Positions 44,398-56,265 of a stretch of 64,000 bases of DNA are shown here, one piece after another (position 1 is the first letter of the stretch; the number at the start of each line of letters is the position of its first letter). The stretch is from Siphonodentalium dalli (taxonomy: Eukaryota > Mollusca > Scaphopoda > Gadilida > Siphonodentaliidae). The stretch covers positions 255,699,582 through 255,763,581 of the forward strand of contig CP136061.1 of NCBI GenBank assembly GCA_032622095.1. Direction: 5' to 3'. A model generated the notes under the pieces. It saw nothing but the letters and a program-made list of their open reading frames with translations, searched no databases and was not told where the DNA came from. The position numbers were made by a program, and so were the translations under genes.

Positions 44398-44657
44398 ACA
44401 TACAGTAATGCCCTAATTAATCCACTCCTTAACCACAGCAGAATTATGGGTAACTTTTCAGGATTTAGTCGGAAATATGGCTTGTTGCCATTCATCGGAA
44501 AGCTCTCGGGGAGAACTTTCCGATGAATGGCAACAAGCCATATTTCTGACACAGCAGAATTATGGGTAACTTTTCAGGATTTAGTTGGAAATATGGCTTG
44601 TTGCCATTCATCGGAAAGCTCTCGGTGAGAGTCGATTAAATAGGGCATTACTGTAGT
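44398..44657. mobile_element. M-family MITE with duplicated arm
   Basis: TACAGTAATGCCCTAATTAA; two left-type arms are present because the second arm switches orientation at 'ttctgac|acagcag'. It ends 'gggcattactgta'. It interrupts a copy of the duplicated segment; the same site without insertion, with a single TA, is at about 46136. Confidence 0.85.
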
Positions 44658-44810
44658 GCATTATAATGATTTGACCCAGCAGTTAGAATAACACAGTCAT
44701 GGAGTGTAGGTGATGACCAGAAGTCTGGTTTCATATAGCCTGGTGCCTTTACTGCTATCCATCCTGACCTGGCAGTCAGAGCCTATTTAATTTTTTGATT
44801 CACAATTTGG

Positions 44811-45185
44811 TTAGAGAGACATATTATGGACTTGTTTGGGTGCGTGAAATTGATGTTAGTACTCGGGTGCTATGCCAACATGAGGAATGTAGCATATGCT
44901 ACTAACATCACCGAAAATTTCAAAGAAATTGACTATACAATTCCATAGAAAACATCATCTGAACTACACCCAATTGTAAATATTTACATCTCGATTTGGG
45001 CGCAACTATCGGCGATTATCTAACACAAATAATTTTGTCATGGAGAGTCATTGCATTTAATTATTATATAAGAATGACAGTGTATCGTCAATTTAGATTA
45101 ATATTCATAACAAATCACTACTTTGAGCAAGATTATTCTCAATTTCTATTTGATCACCCAACCAGAGTGTTTCATATCACTTTAA
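44811..45185 (-). mobile_element. K-family TTAA element (K3)
   Basis: Reverse copy of K1/K2. The right end shares its TTAA with A5 ('tatcacTTTAACCC'); the left TTAA is mutated to TTAG. Inner words 'gtagcatatgctactaacat' and 'tgtaaatatttacatctcga' match. Confidence 0.65.
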
Positions 45186-45580
45186 CCCTTTACCCAACAA
45201 AACGGCCAAAAACGCCCAAATAAAGCTTCAACAGCCTAAAATATCTTCGGTCTGTCTCAATAACACCATACAAATATGTATATCATTGGAACCGGTTCAT
45301 TGACCACATTGTGGTGGTTACAGTTATGCCCTGTGCCAATGCATTCTCTTATATATGTGAGTCGACCATAGGTCGCCTCGCATATATAAGAGAATGCATT
45401 GGCCTAAAAAAAAAATTTATAAAATTTTTATAATATTTTTCTACATTCTTTGACAATTTTATCATTTTTAATATGTGTTAAGCCAATGCATTCTCTTATA
45501 TATGCGAGGCGACCTATGGTCGACTCGCATATATAAGAGAATGCATTGGCACAGGGCCGTTCTGTTGGGTAAAGGGTTAA
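45182..45580 (-). mobile_element. A-family TTAA MITE (A5), reverse
   Basis: Intact A element read from its right end ('acaaaacggccaaaaacgcc' first). Two hairpins; the first has a G/T change in one arm ('atatatgtgag'). Confidence 0.88.
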
Positions 45581-46478
45581 GCTCTTATAATTAGCCGCTA
45601 GATGTCTGTGCTGAGAACAGATGTCTTGCTGTGTGTCATATAGTGTCATGTACACTGTACAGAGCAAGGACCTACTTACGCTAGCAGCCAGCGGTCATTA
45701 AAGGGAAATAAGAAATTAGTGCCTCGAAACCAGTGTAACTCAACGATTTAAACAGTGTATGATATCTGCAAGGTTGTTTATGATGATTTTAGGACTTTCA
45801 TGATATTCACAATATATATTCAGCCTTCATAATTGGCTACGGCAATCAGCATTGCCGAAGCAATTTGCTGAAGCAAACTGGGCCACGGCATACTGTTGCC
45901 GTAGCGGATTGCCGAAGCCAAACAATCTGAATTAAGAGGGCTGTATATTTCAACTCAAAAATCGCCCAAACACTGGTCGCAGTTTCATATTTAATACAGA
46001 GTTATAGCCACATAATTACATAGCAGGCTCTAAATATTTTGTTAAAAAGATATACATGTATCGGTCAGTACAACATATATAACTACTTCTGACAGTAGTA
46101 ATTTTGTTGATGGAAATGTTTCTGGCCTCTCTAGAGACATAGGGCATTATAATGATTTGACCCAGCAGTAAGAATAACACAATCACGGGACTGTAGGTGG
46201 CAACAAGAAGACCAATGTCAATATTTTGGTGTCTTAAATTACTGCTATCCATGATTAGCTAGATCACACCGATAATCATTTCTTAGTTCACAATTTGTTT
46301 AGTGGGCAAAATTAGTCACTTATAATTAGCCGCTAGATGTCTGTGCTAAGTACAGACGTCTCGATGTGTTTCATATAGTGTCATGTACAGAGCACAGACC
46401 TGCTACAGCACACCAGCAGTCAGCCGTCATTGGAGGGAAATAAGAAATTAGCAACTCGGAACCAATGTACCTCAATGT
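45581..46478. repeat. Two copies of a roughly 160-bp segment, 737 bp apart
   Basis: 'cttataattagccgctagat' .. 'aaagggaaataagaaattag' at 45585-45745 and 46319-46480. Between them lie a 'ttgccgaagc' inverted cluster (45.84-45.92 kb) and another unit of the 44050 duplication. Confidence 0.75.
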
Positions 46479-46579
46479 TTAACCCTTTGAGTGCCAAGTG
46501 TTACGGTGTGTAAAATCGGCCCTAAAAAAATAAAAAATAATTAAGTTTTTATTTTGGGTTGAATTTTTTTCGGGTATGC

Positions 46580-48148
46580 TTAACCCTTTGAACCCTGACG
46601 CCCCACAGTGATCGACACCCTGACCCGGGGCTCCCAGTGGTATGTCCGTTTAAATTAGACAGTGTCTAGTAGCATGGTGTTGATTATGTTCAAATTGCGA
46701 CACCGGTCTGAAACTTTACAGGTTTGTCCCCCATGGATCAGCGATCATTATAAGATCGCGAGACTTTGCCTCGCGGCAACTCCTTGGTAACGGTTGCTAG
46801 GCAACTACCCGGAATTGACTGGAAAATGTAAATATAGCTTATAGCGTCGTAATTCAACCTCAGTGATTGCGTTTTTTGATGCAGGTACTACCCTAACGTG
46901 AAATTTGAGATATACCCGACCAGAATAGTGAACCAAATATCCCATTTAAGGGTAGCAACGGTTGCTAAGCAAATACCACAACTGATCGAATGACATAATT
47001 GCACTAACAATTCAGTGGTATGTTTTGCCTTAATTTAGACAGTGTCTAGTCGCATGGTGTTGGTTATGTTGAAAGGGGACACCTACCTGAAACTGTGCAG
47101 GCATGATATATACATGCAGGGACCACTGATCATTGTAAGATCGGGATACTTTGCCACCCGATCTCGCCTTAGAAACGGTTACTAGGCAACTACCTGAAAT
47201 TTGCAGGATAAACGAATTCTAGCTTATAACGTTGTAATTATACATCAGCGAATTGCGTTTCGATGCAACCAATATCCTAATGTGAAATTAAGACATGCCT
47301 GACCATGCGCGAGTAAGTCAACTTGATATGCGATAGACTTTTTGCTGCATGTGGCACAACAGAGACTGACATTACAGAGACCAGAAACAACGTAATTTCC
47401 CATAGCATATCGTGGCCCCATTGTTCACGTAAGCTGTCTAGATTGTGTCTACTGTACTAGCATGTGAAACATGCAACAAAATGTCATATACAGCGCCACA
47501 TTTCACTTAAACGCATTTAAAAAAATTAATTATAGCCTGCGCCCATGCGCATATTTTCCTAGCCGTTTCTAGCGGGCAGTCAATCCATATAGACACCTTT
47601 GCCAGCGCTGACTTCAATAGGCCAATTTAAATATATATATTAGTGGGTATGTCGTGTATAAGTACGTTATAAACCATTTATTTGTCATTGCGCTAGTCTG
47701 CGCATGCGCGAATAAATCAACTTCATATGCGATAGACCCTTCCCCATATGTAGCAGAACACTGGTTAATATACGCGAGGGTAATTTAAACTGAAATTGTG
47801 TGTCTAAATTATGTCTGTTCTGTACACACACGGGGAACACGAAATTATATGCCGTAAATATAGCGGCACAGTTCGCTTAAAATATCGTATGTTTTTGTAG
47901 ATTATATGCTGTGCGCATGCGCATATATTTCTACCCGATACTAGCGGTCAACCATTCCATACGCACCATGGGCGCCGCTGACATATGCTGGGGCAATTTA
48001 AATATAAATCAGTGGGTCAGACGCTCGTTATACTATATATAAATTTGCTACCGAATCATGTCGTCGCTGCACCGAAATATCGGTGTTACGGGATATAGTC
48101 ACGGTTCGTTTGCACCTAAATATCGGTGTTACGGGTTCAAAGGGTTAA
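46580..48148. mobile_element. F-family TTAA element, 1.57 kb, non-coding
   Basis: Perfect 16-bp ends TTAACCCTTTGAACCC / GGGTTCAAAGGGTTAA. Internally it is two consecutive direct duplications: one of period about 378 ('cagtggtatgt' at 46635 and 47013) and one of about 400 ('catgcgcga' at 47303 and 47703). It has NRF1-like 'tgcgcatgcgc' words near 47700 and 47912. No transposase frame. Confidence 0.8.
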
Positions 48149-48715
48149 CTCATTTCCACTCAGAAGCACATTTTGTCACCTTGCGTCATTTCCTCAGAAG
48201 CACCTTTTGCCACCTTTTTATTTAATAATTTAAGTAAAAACCAAATTTGCGTGGCTTTCTCCATTAATCATCATGATTGTTTTGATTTTACATGAAGTAT
48301 GCGGTTGAAGTATATTCTATCCAATCAGAACATTTTATTCCATTCATACCTTACCTTGCTCGAAAGTACATTTGTTAAAAAATAATAAAAACGATGATTG
48401 CTTTTGATAACTTGGAATTGTGACATTATGGAAAGGTGGCACAGTCTATTAAATTGGTAATTTGAAGCAACAAATTCTGAATAAATACTAAATAGCGAAA
48501 CCATTGAAAGGCCATTTCTAGAATTTAGAAATTAGAATGACGGCGATCATAGAACTAAGGTAAAAATATGCTAAAGCTGACTAAAACGTCAAAATCTCTG
48601 AGGAAATGGGACGTAAATTACGTCGCCGTGGCAAGGTGCACTGAGTTTTTAAAGTCACAATGTCAAAGTAACCTGGGGTTTGTAATCAGCTGCGGTCAGA
48701 GTGGTAATGAGTTAA
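48145..48715. mobile_element. G-family TTAA element, 571 bp, non-coding
   Basis: TTAACTCATTTCCACTC at the left and GAGTGGTAATGAGTTAA at the right (one mismatch). Abuts F with one shared TTAA. Internal 'gacgtaaattacgtc' palindrome. The terminus lacks CCC, unlike the other families. Confidence 0.7.
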
Positions 48716-49266
48716 GCATGCTATAGCGAATTTAAAAACAAACTGAATAACACCTTAGGGGCATGTTTTATAACTATCACCAAGTATTCATAGTAATAAT
48801 TTTGATGCCCATAAAAAAAATAAGATTCCCTGGCACTAAACCTACTAAATATACCTGTTAAAGAATATAAGAAAAAATTATTAAAATTGTAAAAAATTGT
48901 AAAAAATAATAACAAAAGATGAAAAATTGTTAGGCCAATGCATTCTCTTATATATGCGAGGCGACCTATGGTCGACTCACATATATAAGAGAATGCATTG
49001 GCACAGGGTATATGGGTTGATACAAAAATCGGACCTGACACTGAAAGGGTTAAAGAGATCTGGGCTGTATACCGGTACCTAAATCAGCCAAGAGAAAATA
49101 TGCAACAAATGATTGAATTTGAGACAGTGATGAGTGTAAAATACACTAATGTACTCTATGAAAGATGTAAATAACATGGTAATTATAAATTAGTAAATTT
49201 AAAACCACTAGACTGGTAGCTGGGCCACAGGATTATACGCAACAGCCTCTAAATACCAATGTTTTG

Positions 49267-49762
49267 TTAACTCTTACATGGCGGCCCCGGAGCTTCCATA
49301 ATTTTTGCGAAAACCCTGTGCCAATGCATCTCTCATAAATGCGAGTCAACCATATGTCGCCTCACATAATAAGAGAATGCATTGGCCTAACAAATTTTAT
49401 ATTATTTTTTATAATTGTTAAAAAATGTAAGAAATAATGATTAAAAAATTTAAATTGTTAAAGAATGTAAGAAAAAAAATGATAAAAATTTATAAAGAAT
49501 GTACGAAAAAATGATATATAATGATAAAATTGTTAAAGAATGTAAAAAAATATGATGAAAATGATAAAATTGTTAAAGAATATAAGAAAAAAATGATAAA
49601 AAATTGTTATAGAATGTAAGAAAAATTGATAAAAAATTGTTAGGCCAATGTATTCTGTTATATATGCGAGGTGACCTATGGTAAGCTCGCATATATAAGA
49701 GAATGCATTGGCACATGGTATTTAAAGTTGCGCCAGCGCAGCTCCCGTCATGAAAGGGTTAA
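49267..49762 (-). mobile_element. C-family TTAA MITE (C6), expanded spacer
   Basis: 'ttaactcttacatggcggcc' at the left and 'gctcccgtcatgaaagggtt'+aa at the right. Two hairpin modules are separated by about 240 bp of 'aaattgttaaagaatgtaag' repeats, the reverse of the C4 spacer. Confidence 0.75.
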
Positions 49763-50360
49763 AATTATACATCCGCCATTACATCATATAAATAACTTCT
49801 TCTGACAGTAGTAATTCTTTTATGTAAATAGTTCCAGCCTCCCTAGATATAGGGCATTATAATGATTTGACCTGGCAGTCATCAGAACGCAATCATGGTC
49901 TGTAGGTGGCGACTAGAAGACTGGCTTCATATAGCCTTGGTGTAATACATTCTGACCTGGTAGTCAGAGACTTACTCCTATCAGTCCTTCTGAGGAGGAA
50001 AACACAGCGATAACACTTATTAGCCCATGAAATTCAGAAGACGGGTGTAATTGTGCCTGTAATATAATCGTAAGTTGGGTTTTTCTCAAACAAAATGTCA
50101 TTGTGGGATAGACCCATGTCCAGTTGCACGTTCACATAGCCATAAGTTAAGTGAGATGGGAAAGGTTCTAAATTTACCTTCAAATATCTCAATATATAAT
50201 CAACGATTACAGAGACCATGAACATTTTGACAAGAGAGACGAGTGAAAATTTTAGCACCTGTGAATTAAAGATTGCGAGTGTATACGGGTGGGAGAGCAG
50301 TCACTCCTGTCTCATGGAAAGGACTGTCCTATCCATGATTATAGGCTACACCGATTTTAT

Positions 50361-50760
50361 TTAACCCTTTACCCAACAAACCGGCCAAAACCGCCCAAAT
50401 AAAGCTTCAACAGCCTAAAATATCTTCGGTCTGTCTCAATAGAACCATACACATATGGATATCATTGGAACCGGCTCCTTGACCACATTGTGATAGTTAC
50501 AGTTATGCCCTGTGCCAATGCATTCTCTTATATATGCGAGTCGACCATAGGTCGCCTCGCATATATAAGAGAATGCATTGGCCTAAACAAAATCTTTTTT
50601 TAACACTTTTTACCATTTTTTCTTACATTCTTTAACAATTTTATAATTTTTAATGTGTTAAGCCAATGAATTCTCTTATATATGCGAGGCGACATATGGT
50701 CGACTCGCATATATAAGAGAATGCTTTGGCACAGGGCCCTTCTGTTGGGTAAAGGGTTAA
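50361..50760 (-). mobile_element. A-family TTAA MITE (A6), reverse
   Basis: Intact A element in reverse orientation, both TTAA and both hairpins present. Confidence 0.88.
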
Positions 50761-50769
50761 TGGATCATA

Positions 50770-51480
50770 AACACACGTCACAATCGTTTTGACAATTCTG
50801 CGACCAATTTCACAATTCTGCGGCTTGACAATCACGGTGCTATGGCAGTTTAACGATTCTGCGACCTTACTATACATGATATTTTATGACATACTTAGAT
50901 ACAGGAGCTTTTTACTGAATTGGGATGTTTTGATTGTATAGAATAGACTTTGCAGTTCCACCAGGTTGACTCACGGAATATATACAGGGATGAGATCTAT
51001 ACATAAAATGAGTCACAATCGGCTCGTTCAAATGGGGACCATCAGATCAAACCACGAACCGATCGCTAAAAGTCATTTCTTGGGCTACAAGGGGACATTA
51101 GCAGTGCGAAAATGCAGTAACAATGTCAACTATTTGGCAACGCCCCGGGTTTCGACCATGACAACAACGTTTGTTCGACTCGTTGAACGGTTATTTTCAT
51201 TTGTATACGACGTATCTGACTCTGACCCTGACCGGGCAGCTTAGTTCTGCAAGTAAGCTCATGTATGCTCATGTATGCTGCATCAGTGATGTTAGGCACC
51301 ATGCCTTCGTTGTAATGAACAGATCATGGATTCAATGCAGTACATACTGTGTATATACTAATCCCACATGTGATGCCATAGAGACCAAGTCACATAAGTG
51401 ATGTCCACCAGTCACTAACCACGGGTGTACTAGTCAATGAGTATTTAGTAAAGAAACGGAAACACACTATTGGTGTGGCC
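50770..51480. other. No recognised feature
   Basis: An open frame of 92 codons at 50966 ends in acidic residues but has no family motif, splice context or codon pattern I can rely on. Confidence 0.4.
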
Positions 51481-51485
51481 TCAGC

Positions 51486-51744
51486 AAGCCTTGAAATATG
51501 GTGTCTGTCATTTGCAGAATGAGGTCCCCAGAGGGTGAATTTAATGATGATACCCCGCATAGGGGGTTGGCATCACCAAATTCATCCTCTGGGAACCTCA
51601 TTCTGCTGAGGTGTAAGCAGAATGAGGTCCCCAGAGGGTGAATTTGGTGATGCTAGCCCGCTATGCGGGGTAGCATCACTAAATTCACCCTCTGGGGACC
51701 TCATTCTGCAAATGACAGACACCCTATTTCAAGGCTTGGCCTCA
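51486..51744. mobile_element. H-family double hairpin (H7), complete
   Basis: 'gtgtctgtcatttgcagaat' to 'gcaaatgacagacacc', two foldbacks joined by 'gctgaggtgtaagc', reverse of H3. Flanked by 'caagccttgaaata' / 'tatttcaaggcttgg', so the inverted repeat extends at least 13 bp beyond the hairpins. Confidence 0.8.
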
Positions 51745-51776
51745 GAGAGTCTAGTTGACTGTGGCATCCATTAGAG

Positions 51777-51993
51777 TACAGTAATGCTCTAATTAATCGA
51801 CTCCTTAAACACAGCAGAATTATGGGTAACTTTTCAGGATTTAGTCGGAAATATGGCTTGTTGCCATTCATCGGAAAGCTCTCGGGGAGAGCTTTCCGAT
51901 GAATGGCAACAAGCCATATTTCCGACTAAATCCTGAAAAGTTACCCATAATTCTGCTGTGTTTAAGGAGTCGATTAATTAGAGCATTACTGTA
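51777..51993. mobile_element. M-family MITE, full-length palindrome
   Basis: 217 bp, TA + CAGTAATGCTCTAATTAATC to the exact complement. Arms of about 105 bp meet at 'gctctcggggagagc'. Almost no mismatches, so recent. The best reference copy of the family, with 55209. Confidence 0.93.
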
Positions 51994-52511
51994 TGTAGAA
52001 TGCAGTTATGATCATAACCAGGCAGTGATTTAAATAAATGATCGTGCTTCTTCATGAGAATAACACAGATGAGACAATCAGCCCCATTCTTTATGGCAGT
52101 CACTAACTTAATTAGCTACGTGATTACGGCAAATTGAATTCTGGTCTTCAGATCAGAAAACTACTTCTGATTCACATAAATAACCCATTAAGAAAACTGG
52201 CCTGATGTTTGATTAACACATTAAAATCTCTGATTGAATCTATCCTATACCACAATGTGAGTTCATAGTCCATAAACATAACGCACGCACAATACATAAC
52301 TATCTTATACACAATGTGAGTTCATATAACCGACACAAGTAATGCACACAATGAAGGTCCCAAGCCACAGAGTCGAACGATAGTTGCTAACTTCAATCTA
52401 GATTTAAATAATGTCAGGCCCCACTTTATATGTACCAATTATTCTAACGAGATTGCATTGTCCACATATATGAAGACTCTGCATCGTGTACATGGATTCC
52501 TAGTAGGGAAG

Positions 52512-52714
52512 TACAATAATGCTCTTAATTAATCGACTCCTTAAACACAGCAGAATTATGGGTAACTTTTCAATGGCTTGTTGCCATTCATAGGAAAGCT
52601 CTCGATGAGAGCTTTCCGATGAATGGCAACAAGCCATATTTCCAACTAAATCCTGAAAAGTTACCCATAATTCTGCTGTGTTTAAGGAGTCAATTAATTA
52701 GAGCATTTACTGTA
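52512..52714. mobile_element. M-family MITE, nearly full
   Basis: Like the previous copy. The left arm lacks about 16 bp ('aggatttagtcggaaat') and the right terminus has one extra base ('catttactgta'). Confidence 0.85.
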
Positions 52715-52734
52715 GATAAAGAGTCCTAATTTAC

Positions 52735-53167
52735 AGTCTGTAAAATCAGCCCTGTTTTGTTTTTTGTTTTTTTAATTTTTTTGGGTTGAGTTTTTTTTTG
52801 GGTATGCTTAAGCATGCTATAGCGAATTTAAAAACAAACTGGATAAAACCTTAGGGGCATATTATAACTCAAAACTATCACCAAGTATTCATAGTCATAA
52901 TTTTGATGCCCATGAAAAACGTAAGATTCCCTGGCACTAAACCTACAAAATAAGTCTGGCACTGAAAGAGTTAAAGAATATAAGAAAAAATTCATTAAAA
53001 TTGTAAAAAATTGTAAAAAATAATAACAAATGATGAAAAATTGTTAGGCCAATTCATTCTCTTATATATGCGAGACGACCTATGGTCGACTCGCATATAT
53101 AAGAGAATGCATTGGCACAGGGTATATGGGTTGATACAAAAATCGGACCTGGCACTGAAAGGGTTAA
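52735..53167 (-). mobile_element. B-family element (B6, long variant) with uninterrupted F/G site
   Basis: It contains 'gggtatgcTTAAgcatgcta' at 52800-52820, the empty version of the F/G site. It also has a 13-bp 'ggcactgaaagag' insertion before the TTAA used by A4/A8. One hairpin module; clean right end 'ggcactgaaagggttaa'. Confidence 0.75.
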
Positions 53168-53424
53168 AATTAACCATCGCTTTGGTGTAAACAATGCGAT
53201 CTCCCACACAAATTAAATCAGTTGATATTTCTTCAGGTTATCGCACTATCATGATCAAAATTCACAAAAAGAAACGAAAATGGCCGTATCTCCGTGCCAA
53301 AACTGTTAATCAAACTCATTCAAGACATTGTTGAGCAAGTTTCATGTACCAAATATCAACAAAATCAGTTGATATTTGTTCAAGTTATCAATTATATATA
53401 TATATCGCCAATCTGTAGATGCAT

Positions 53425-53647
53425 GCTGGTCCTGGCATTAAAGATCATGTGCCAGTGCATTCTCTTACATATGTCTGAGTCTCCCATAAGAAAATGCTCA
53501 GGCTTACAAGTTCAAGGTAAATATTGTTAGGCCAATGTAATCTCTTATATATTCGAGGCTCCCTATGGGAGACTCGCATATATAAGAGAATGCATTGGCA
53601 CAGGGTTTTTGCTAAATTTCAGGAAGCTCCAGTCATGGAAGGGTTAA
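53425..53647 (+). mobile_element. C-family TTAA MITE (C7)
   Basis: Left end degraded ('gctggtcctggcattaaaga'). Right end 'gaagctccagtcatggaagg'+gttaa. Second hairpin tip CTCCC-TAT-GGGAG. Confidence 0.7.
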
Positions 53648-53703
53648 CAATGATAAAAATTCACGAAAAGGAAAAAATTAATGTCTGTAACTCCACCCGA
53701 AGT

Positions 53704-53884
53704 ATAGTAATGCCCTAAATAATCGACTCTTTAACCACAGAAGAATTATGCGTAACTTTTCAGGATTTAGTCGGAAATATGGTTTGTTGCCATTCATCGG
53801 AAAGCCATATTTCCGACTAATTCCTGAAAAGCTACCCATAATTCTGTTGTGGTTAAAGAGTCGATTATTTAGACCATTACTGTA
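53704..53884. mobile_element. M-family MITE, centre shortened
   Basis: 'tagtaatgccctaaataatc' to 'gaccattactgta'. The centre lacks the duplicated 'gctctcggtgagagc'. Confidence 0.8.
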
Positions 53885-54139
53885 GGTGGAGCAGCCAGTT
53901 ATTTTCGAACTTGATCAAGACATTGTTGAGTATACCGAATATCAACAAAGTCAGTTGATATTTGTTCAAGTTATCAACTATATATATATCGCCAATCTGT
54001 AGATGCCAGCGAACCAGGTTCCAATCAATGCTTCTATCTCATTAAAGGCAAATGGCCTGTTGAAAGTCACACAAAGTGGCTCAGTATCAGATCTTCATTA
54101 GTTTGAAATGTGCGTGAAAACTTTTCACTTTTCTTATCG

Positions 54140-54560
54140 AAATGGCCATGTCAAAATCAGAATTGAACAGTGAGATGTCCCTAAACTCAAATTAAGCTTC
54201 AACATTTTTTCAAAATACGTCCAAGGTAATTTCAACAATGGACCAGAATGGCGTGCAGAACCCAAATTTGAATTGGACCTGTATTTTGTGCTAGTAAAGC
54301 GACGTACCATATTTCATCTAATTCACTTCAGACTTATTGAAATTATCATCTGGAAACAAAAATTAAGTGCAAATTCCAACCAAAAAGGCCATAACTCCAG
54401 GTAACTCCGGTAAAAATTTGTGGGTGGAACCCAAATTCGAACTGTATTTTGTACTAGTAAAATCACATACCAAATTTCATTCCTTTCAGTTCAGATTGCA
54501 GGACCCTAAAGCTTCAATCGCCATCTGCAAGCTCTCATTGAGCCTCATGTTCTAATTTGG
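54140..54560 (+). repeat. Dispersed repeat, two diverged units
   Basis: 'aacccaaatttgaattggac' / 'aacccaaattcgaactg' and 'gtattttgt-ctagtaaa' occur twice about 185 bp apart. It includes 'aggccataactccaggtaac'. Close to the donor side of the next PRMT6-like exon. Confidence 0.6.
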
Positions 54561-54610
54561 CGTATTCGCATGATACATGTTAGCCGCACGCCATGTGGGA
54601 GGAGTTTTAC

Positions 54611-54676
54611 CTGTATGTATTTGTTCTCACTCTGTCATTCAGCATCTCTTCGTGGACGGTAATATCTGCATAGCTC
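54611..54676 (-). CDS. PRMT6: PRMT6-like exon: N-terminal SAM-lid helix region
   Basis: This 66-bp exon has acceptor 'atttatttttcag' and donor GTAAAA. It starts with the last base of a codon and ends with two bases of an Arg completed in the 33167 exon. It encodes SYADITVHEEMLNDRVRT and NTY. In PRMTs this is the conserved helix ahead of motif I (Y--Y-D--VHEEM--D-VRT--YR), which covers SAM and contributes to dimer contacts. An upstream exon with the start codon and the YF/YY pair must exist; I did not find it up to 64000. Confidence 0.88.
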
Positions 54677-54989
54677 CTGAAAAATAAATGTGAAAAAAAT
54701 ATTATTGCAGCACCTCGACATTGGCAAAACGTATGTATATAATACTACTATATATATAGATGTATAATTTTGTAATTTCTATGAAGCTCCGTTCAGACAT
54801 ATGTTGGTCTAGAATAACATAGCTATATAGTCATACTGTTCAATACATCTAACATATCGGTTCATCTCTGGCTTACCTTGTTCTAAAATGGATCTATCAA
54901 GCAAGCAAGCAATCATTTTATTTGGTGTGAGGGGAAAACGGTATTTAGACTTGGAAGCTCATTATAAACGGTATTTAGAATCAGAGTAG

Positions 54990-55120
54990 GATCTGTCTGT
55001 CCATCCATCCATCTGTCTGTCCAGATTTTTCTCCCAGACTGCTGGTCCGATTTCAACAAAATTTTGTGTGGTGACTCGGGTTACCCTGGCGGAGGTTTTT
55101 CAAATTTTGATTAAAAAAAA
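54990..55120 (+). repeat. Dispersed repeat ('ctgtctgtccatccatccat')
   Basis: 'gtccgatttcaacaaaattt' and 'gtgtggtgactcgggttacc' also occur near 21510-21560 in variant form. Confidence 0.6.
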
Positions 55121-55208
55121 TGAGCCTATTTCAGAATAATTTCAGAATGTAATAACAGGCATAAGTCCACTATCAAATAAGTCCAATATAAAATAAGTCC
55201 ACTATCAA

Positions 55209-55427
55209 ATACAGTAATGCTCTAATTAATCGACCTCTTAACCAAAGCAGAATTATGGGTAACTTTTCAGGATTTAGTCGGAAATATGGCTTGTTGCCAT
55301 TCATCGGAAAGCTCTCGGGGAGAGCTTTCCGATGAATGGCAACAAGCCATATTTCCGACTAAATCCTGAAAAGTTACCCATAATTCTGCTTTGGTTAAGA
55401 GGTCGATTAATTAGAGCATTACTGTAG
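55209..55427. mobile_element. M-family MITE, full-length palindrome
   Basis: TACAGTAATGCTCTAATTAA to complement, arms nearly identical including the shared variant 'cctcttaaccaaagc', so the arms were homogenised together. Confidence 0.93.
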
Positions 55428-55665
55428 GTCCAATAGAAACCAATGCCACTATTTAGGTCCAATATGAACTTATTTGCACGAGGATATATTGAAGTAGCAT
55501 AAATAAATAAATATATATATATAAAAGGGTAGGATCCATCTGTCATATGCGCGAAGCACACACAGGGGCTGCAGGCCCCCCTCCCCCACCCCGATGCTGA
55601 ATAAAGGCTCCCAAAGGGATCCTGTTTCAGGTAGTCTAATATAATGTGGAAGCTAAAATACAAAC

Positions 55666-55900
55666 CATGTGCGTTTATTCGTGATATAATTAGGGGCTTG
55701 CTCACTAAGCGTGGCCCGTTTATTCGTGATATAATTAGGGGCTAAATTGCTCACTAAGCGTGGCCCGTTTATTCGTGATATAATTAGGGGCTTGCTCACT
55801 AAGCGTGGCCCGTTTATTCCTGATATAATTAGGGGCTTGCTCACTAAGCGTGGCCCGTTTATTCCTGATATAATTAGGGGCTTGCTCACTAAGCGTGGCA
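55666..55900 (-). repeat. 45-bp tandem repeat, about five copies
   Basis: 'gtttattcgtgatataatta'+'ggggcttgctcactaagcgtg'. One unit has an extra 4-bp 'ctaa'. The complement has an open frame of 15-residue repeats; not considered coding. Confidence 0.9.
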
Positions 55901-56265
55901 CATGAATTAAAATCGTGAAAAATTGCCCATAGACATTTTTCTCATTACTAACTGTCTGCATCAGTTCACCATTCCCATGTAAATTGAAAAAGTTTAATCA
56001 ATACATGCTCTGACATGCTCAGTAATTTCCTATAATTGAAACAATGTCTCTAAATGATGATGAAATACCAATCTCTTCTCTCAATTTATGAGAACCGTGT
56101 GGTTTTATTGTCGCGGACAGCGTCCTCAATATTCTTATTAACCCTTCATGACTGAAGACGCTGAATGAAGAGTGTTGTCTTGTTTCTTTCTTAGCTTTTA
56201 CACAAGACAACGGGGCATTTACATCCCTGGTTTAAACTCATCATATTTATAAACTTGACTACCTT

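Larger units (their letters stand above)
46479..49053 (-). mobile_element. B-family element (B5, long variant), split by F and G
   Basis: Ends 'ttaaccctttgagtgccaag' and 'gacactgaaagggttaa'. Parts 46479-46583 and 48712-49053 correspond to the contiguous copy at 52735-53167. One hairpin module at 48934-49000. Confidence 0.8.

Noticed and set aside
50966-51244. 92-codon frame
   Set aside because: No motif, no splice context, no homologous repeat; a frame of this length is expected by chance in a 64-kb window.
54860-54910. Donor-like 'gaacaag|gtaagc' on the minus strand upstream of the 54611-54676 exon
   Set aside because: Phase would give an Arg where PRMTs carry an acidic or small residue, and the preceding bases are low-complexity 'gcttgcttgctt' with no PRMT-like reading.
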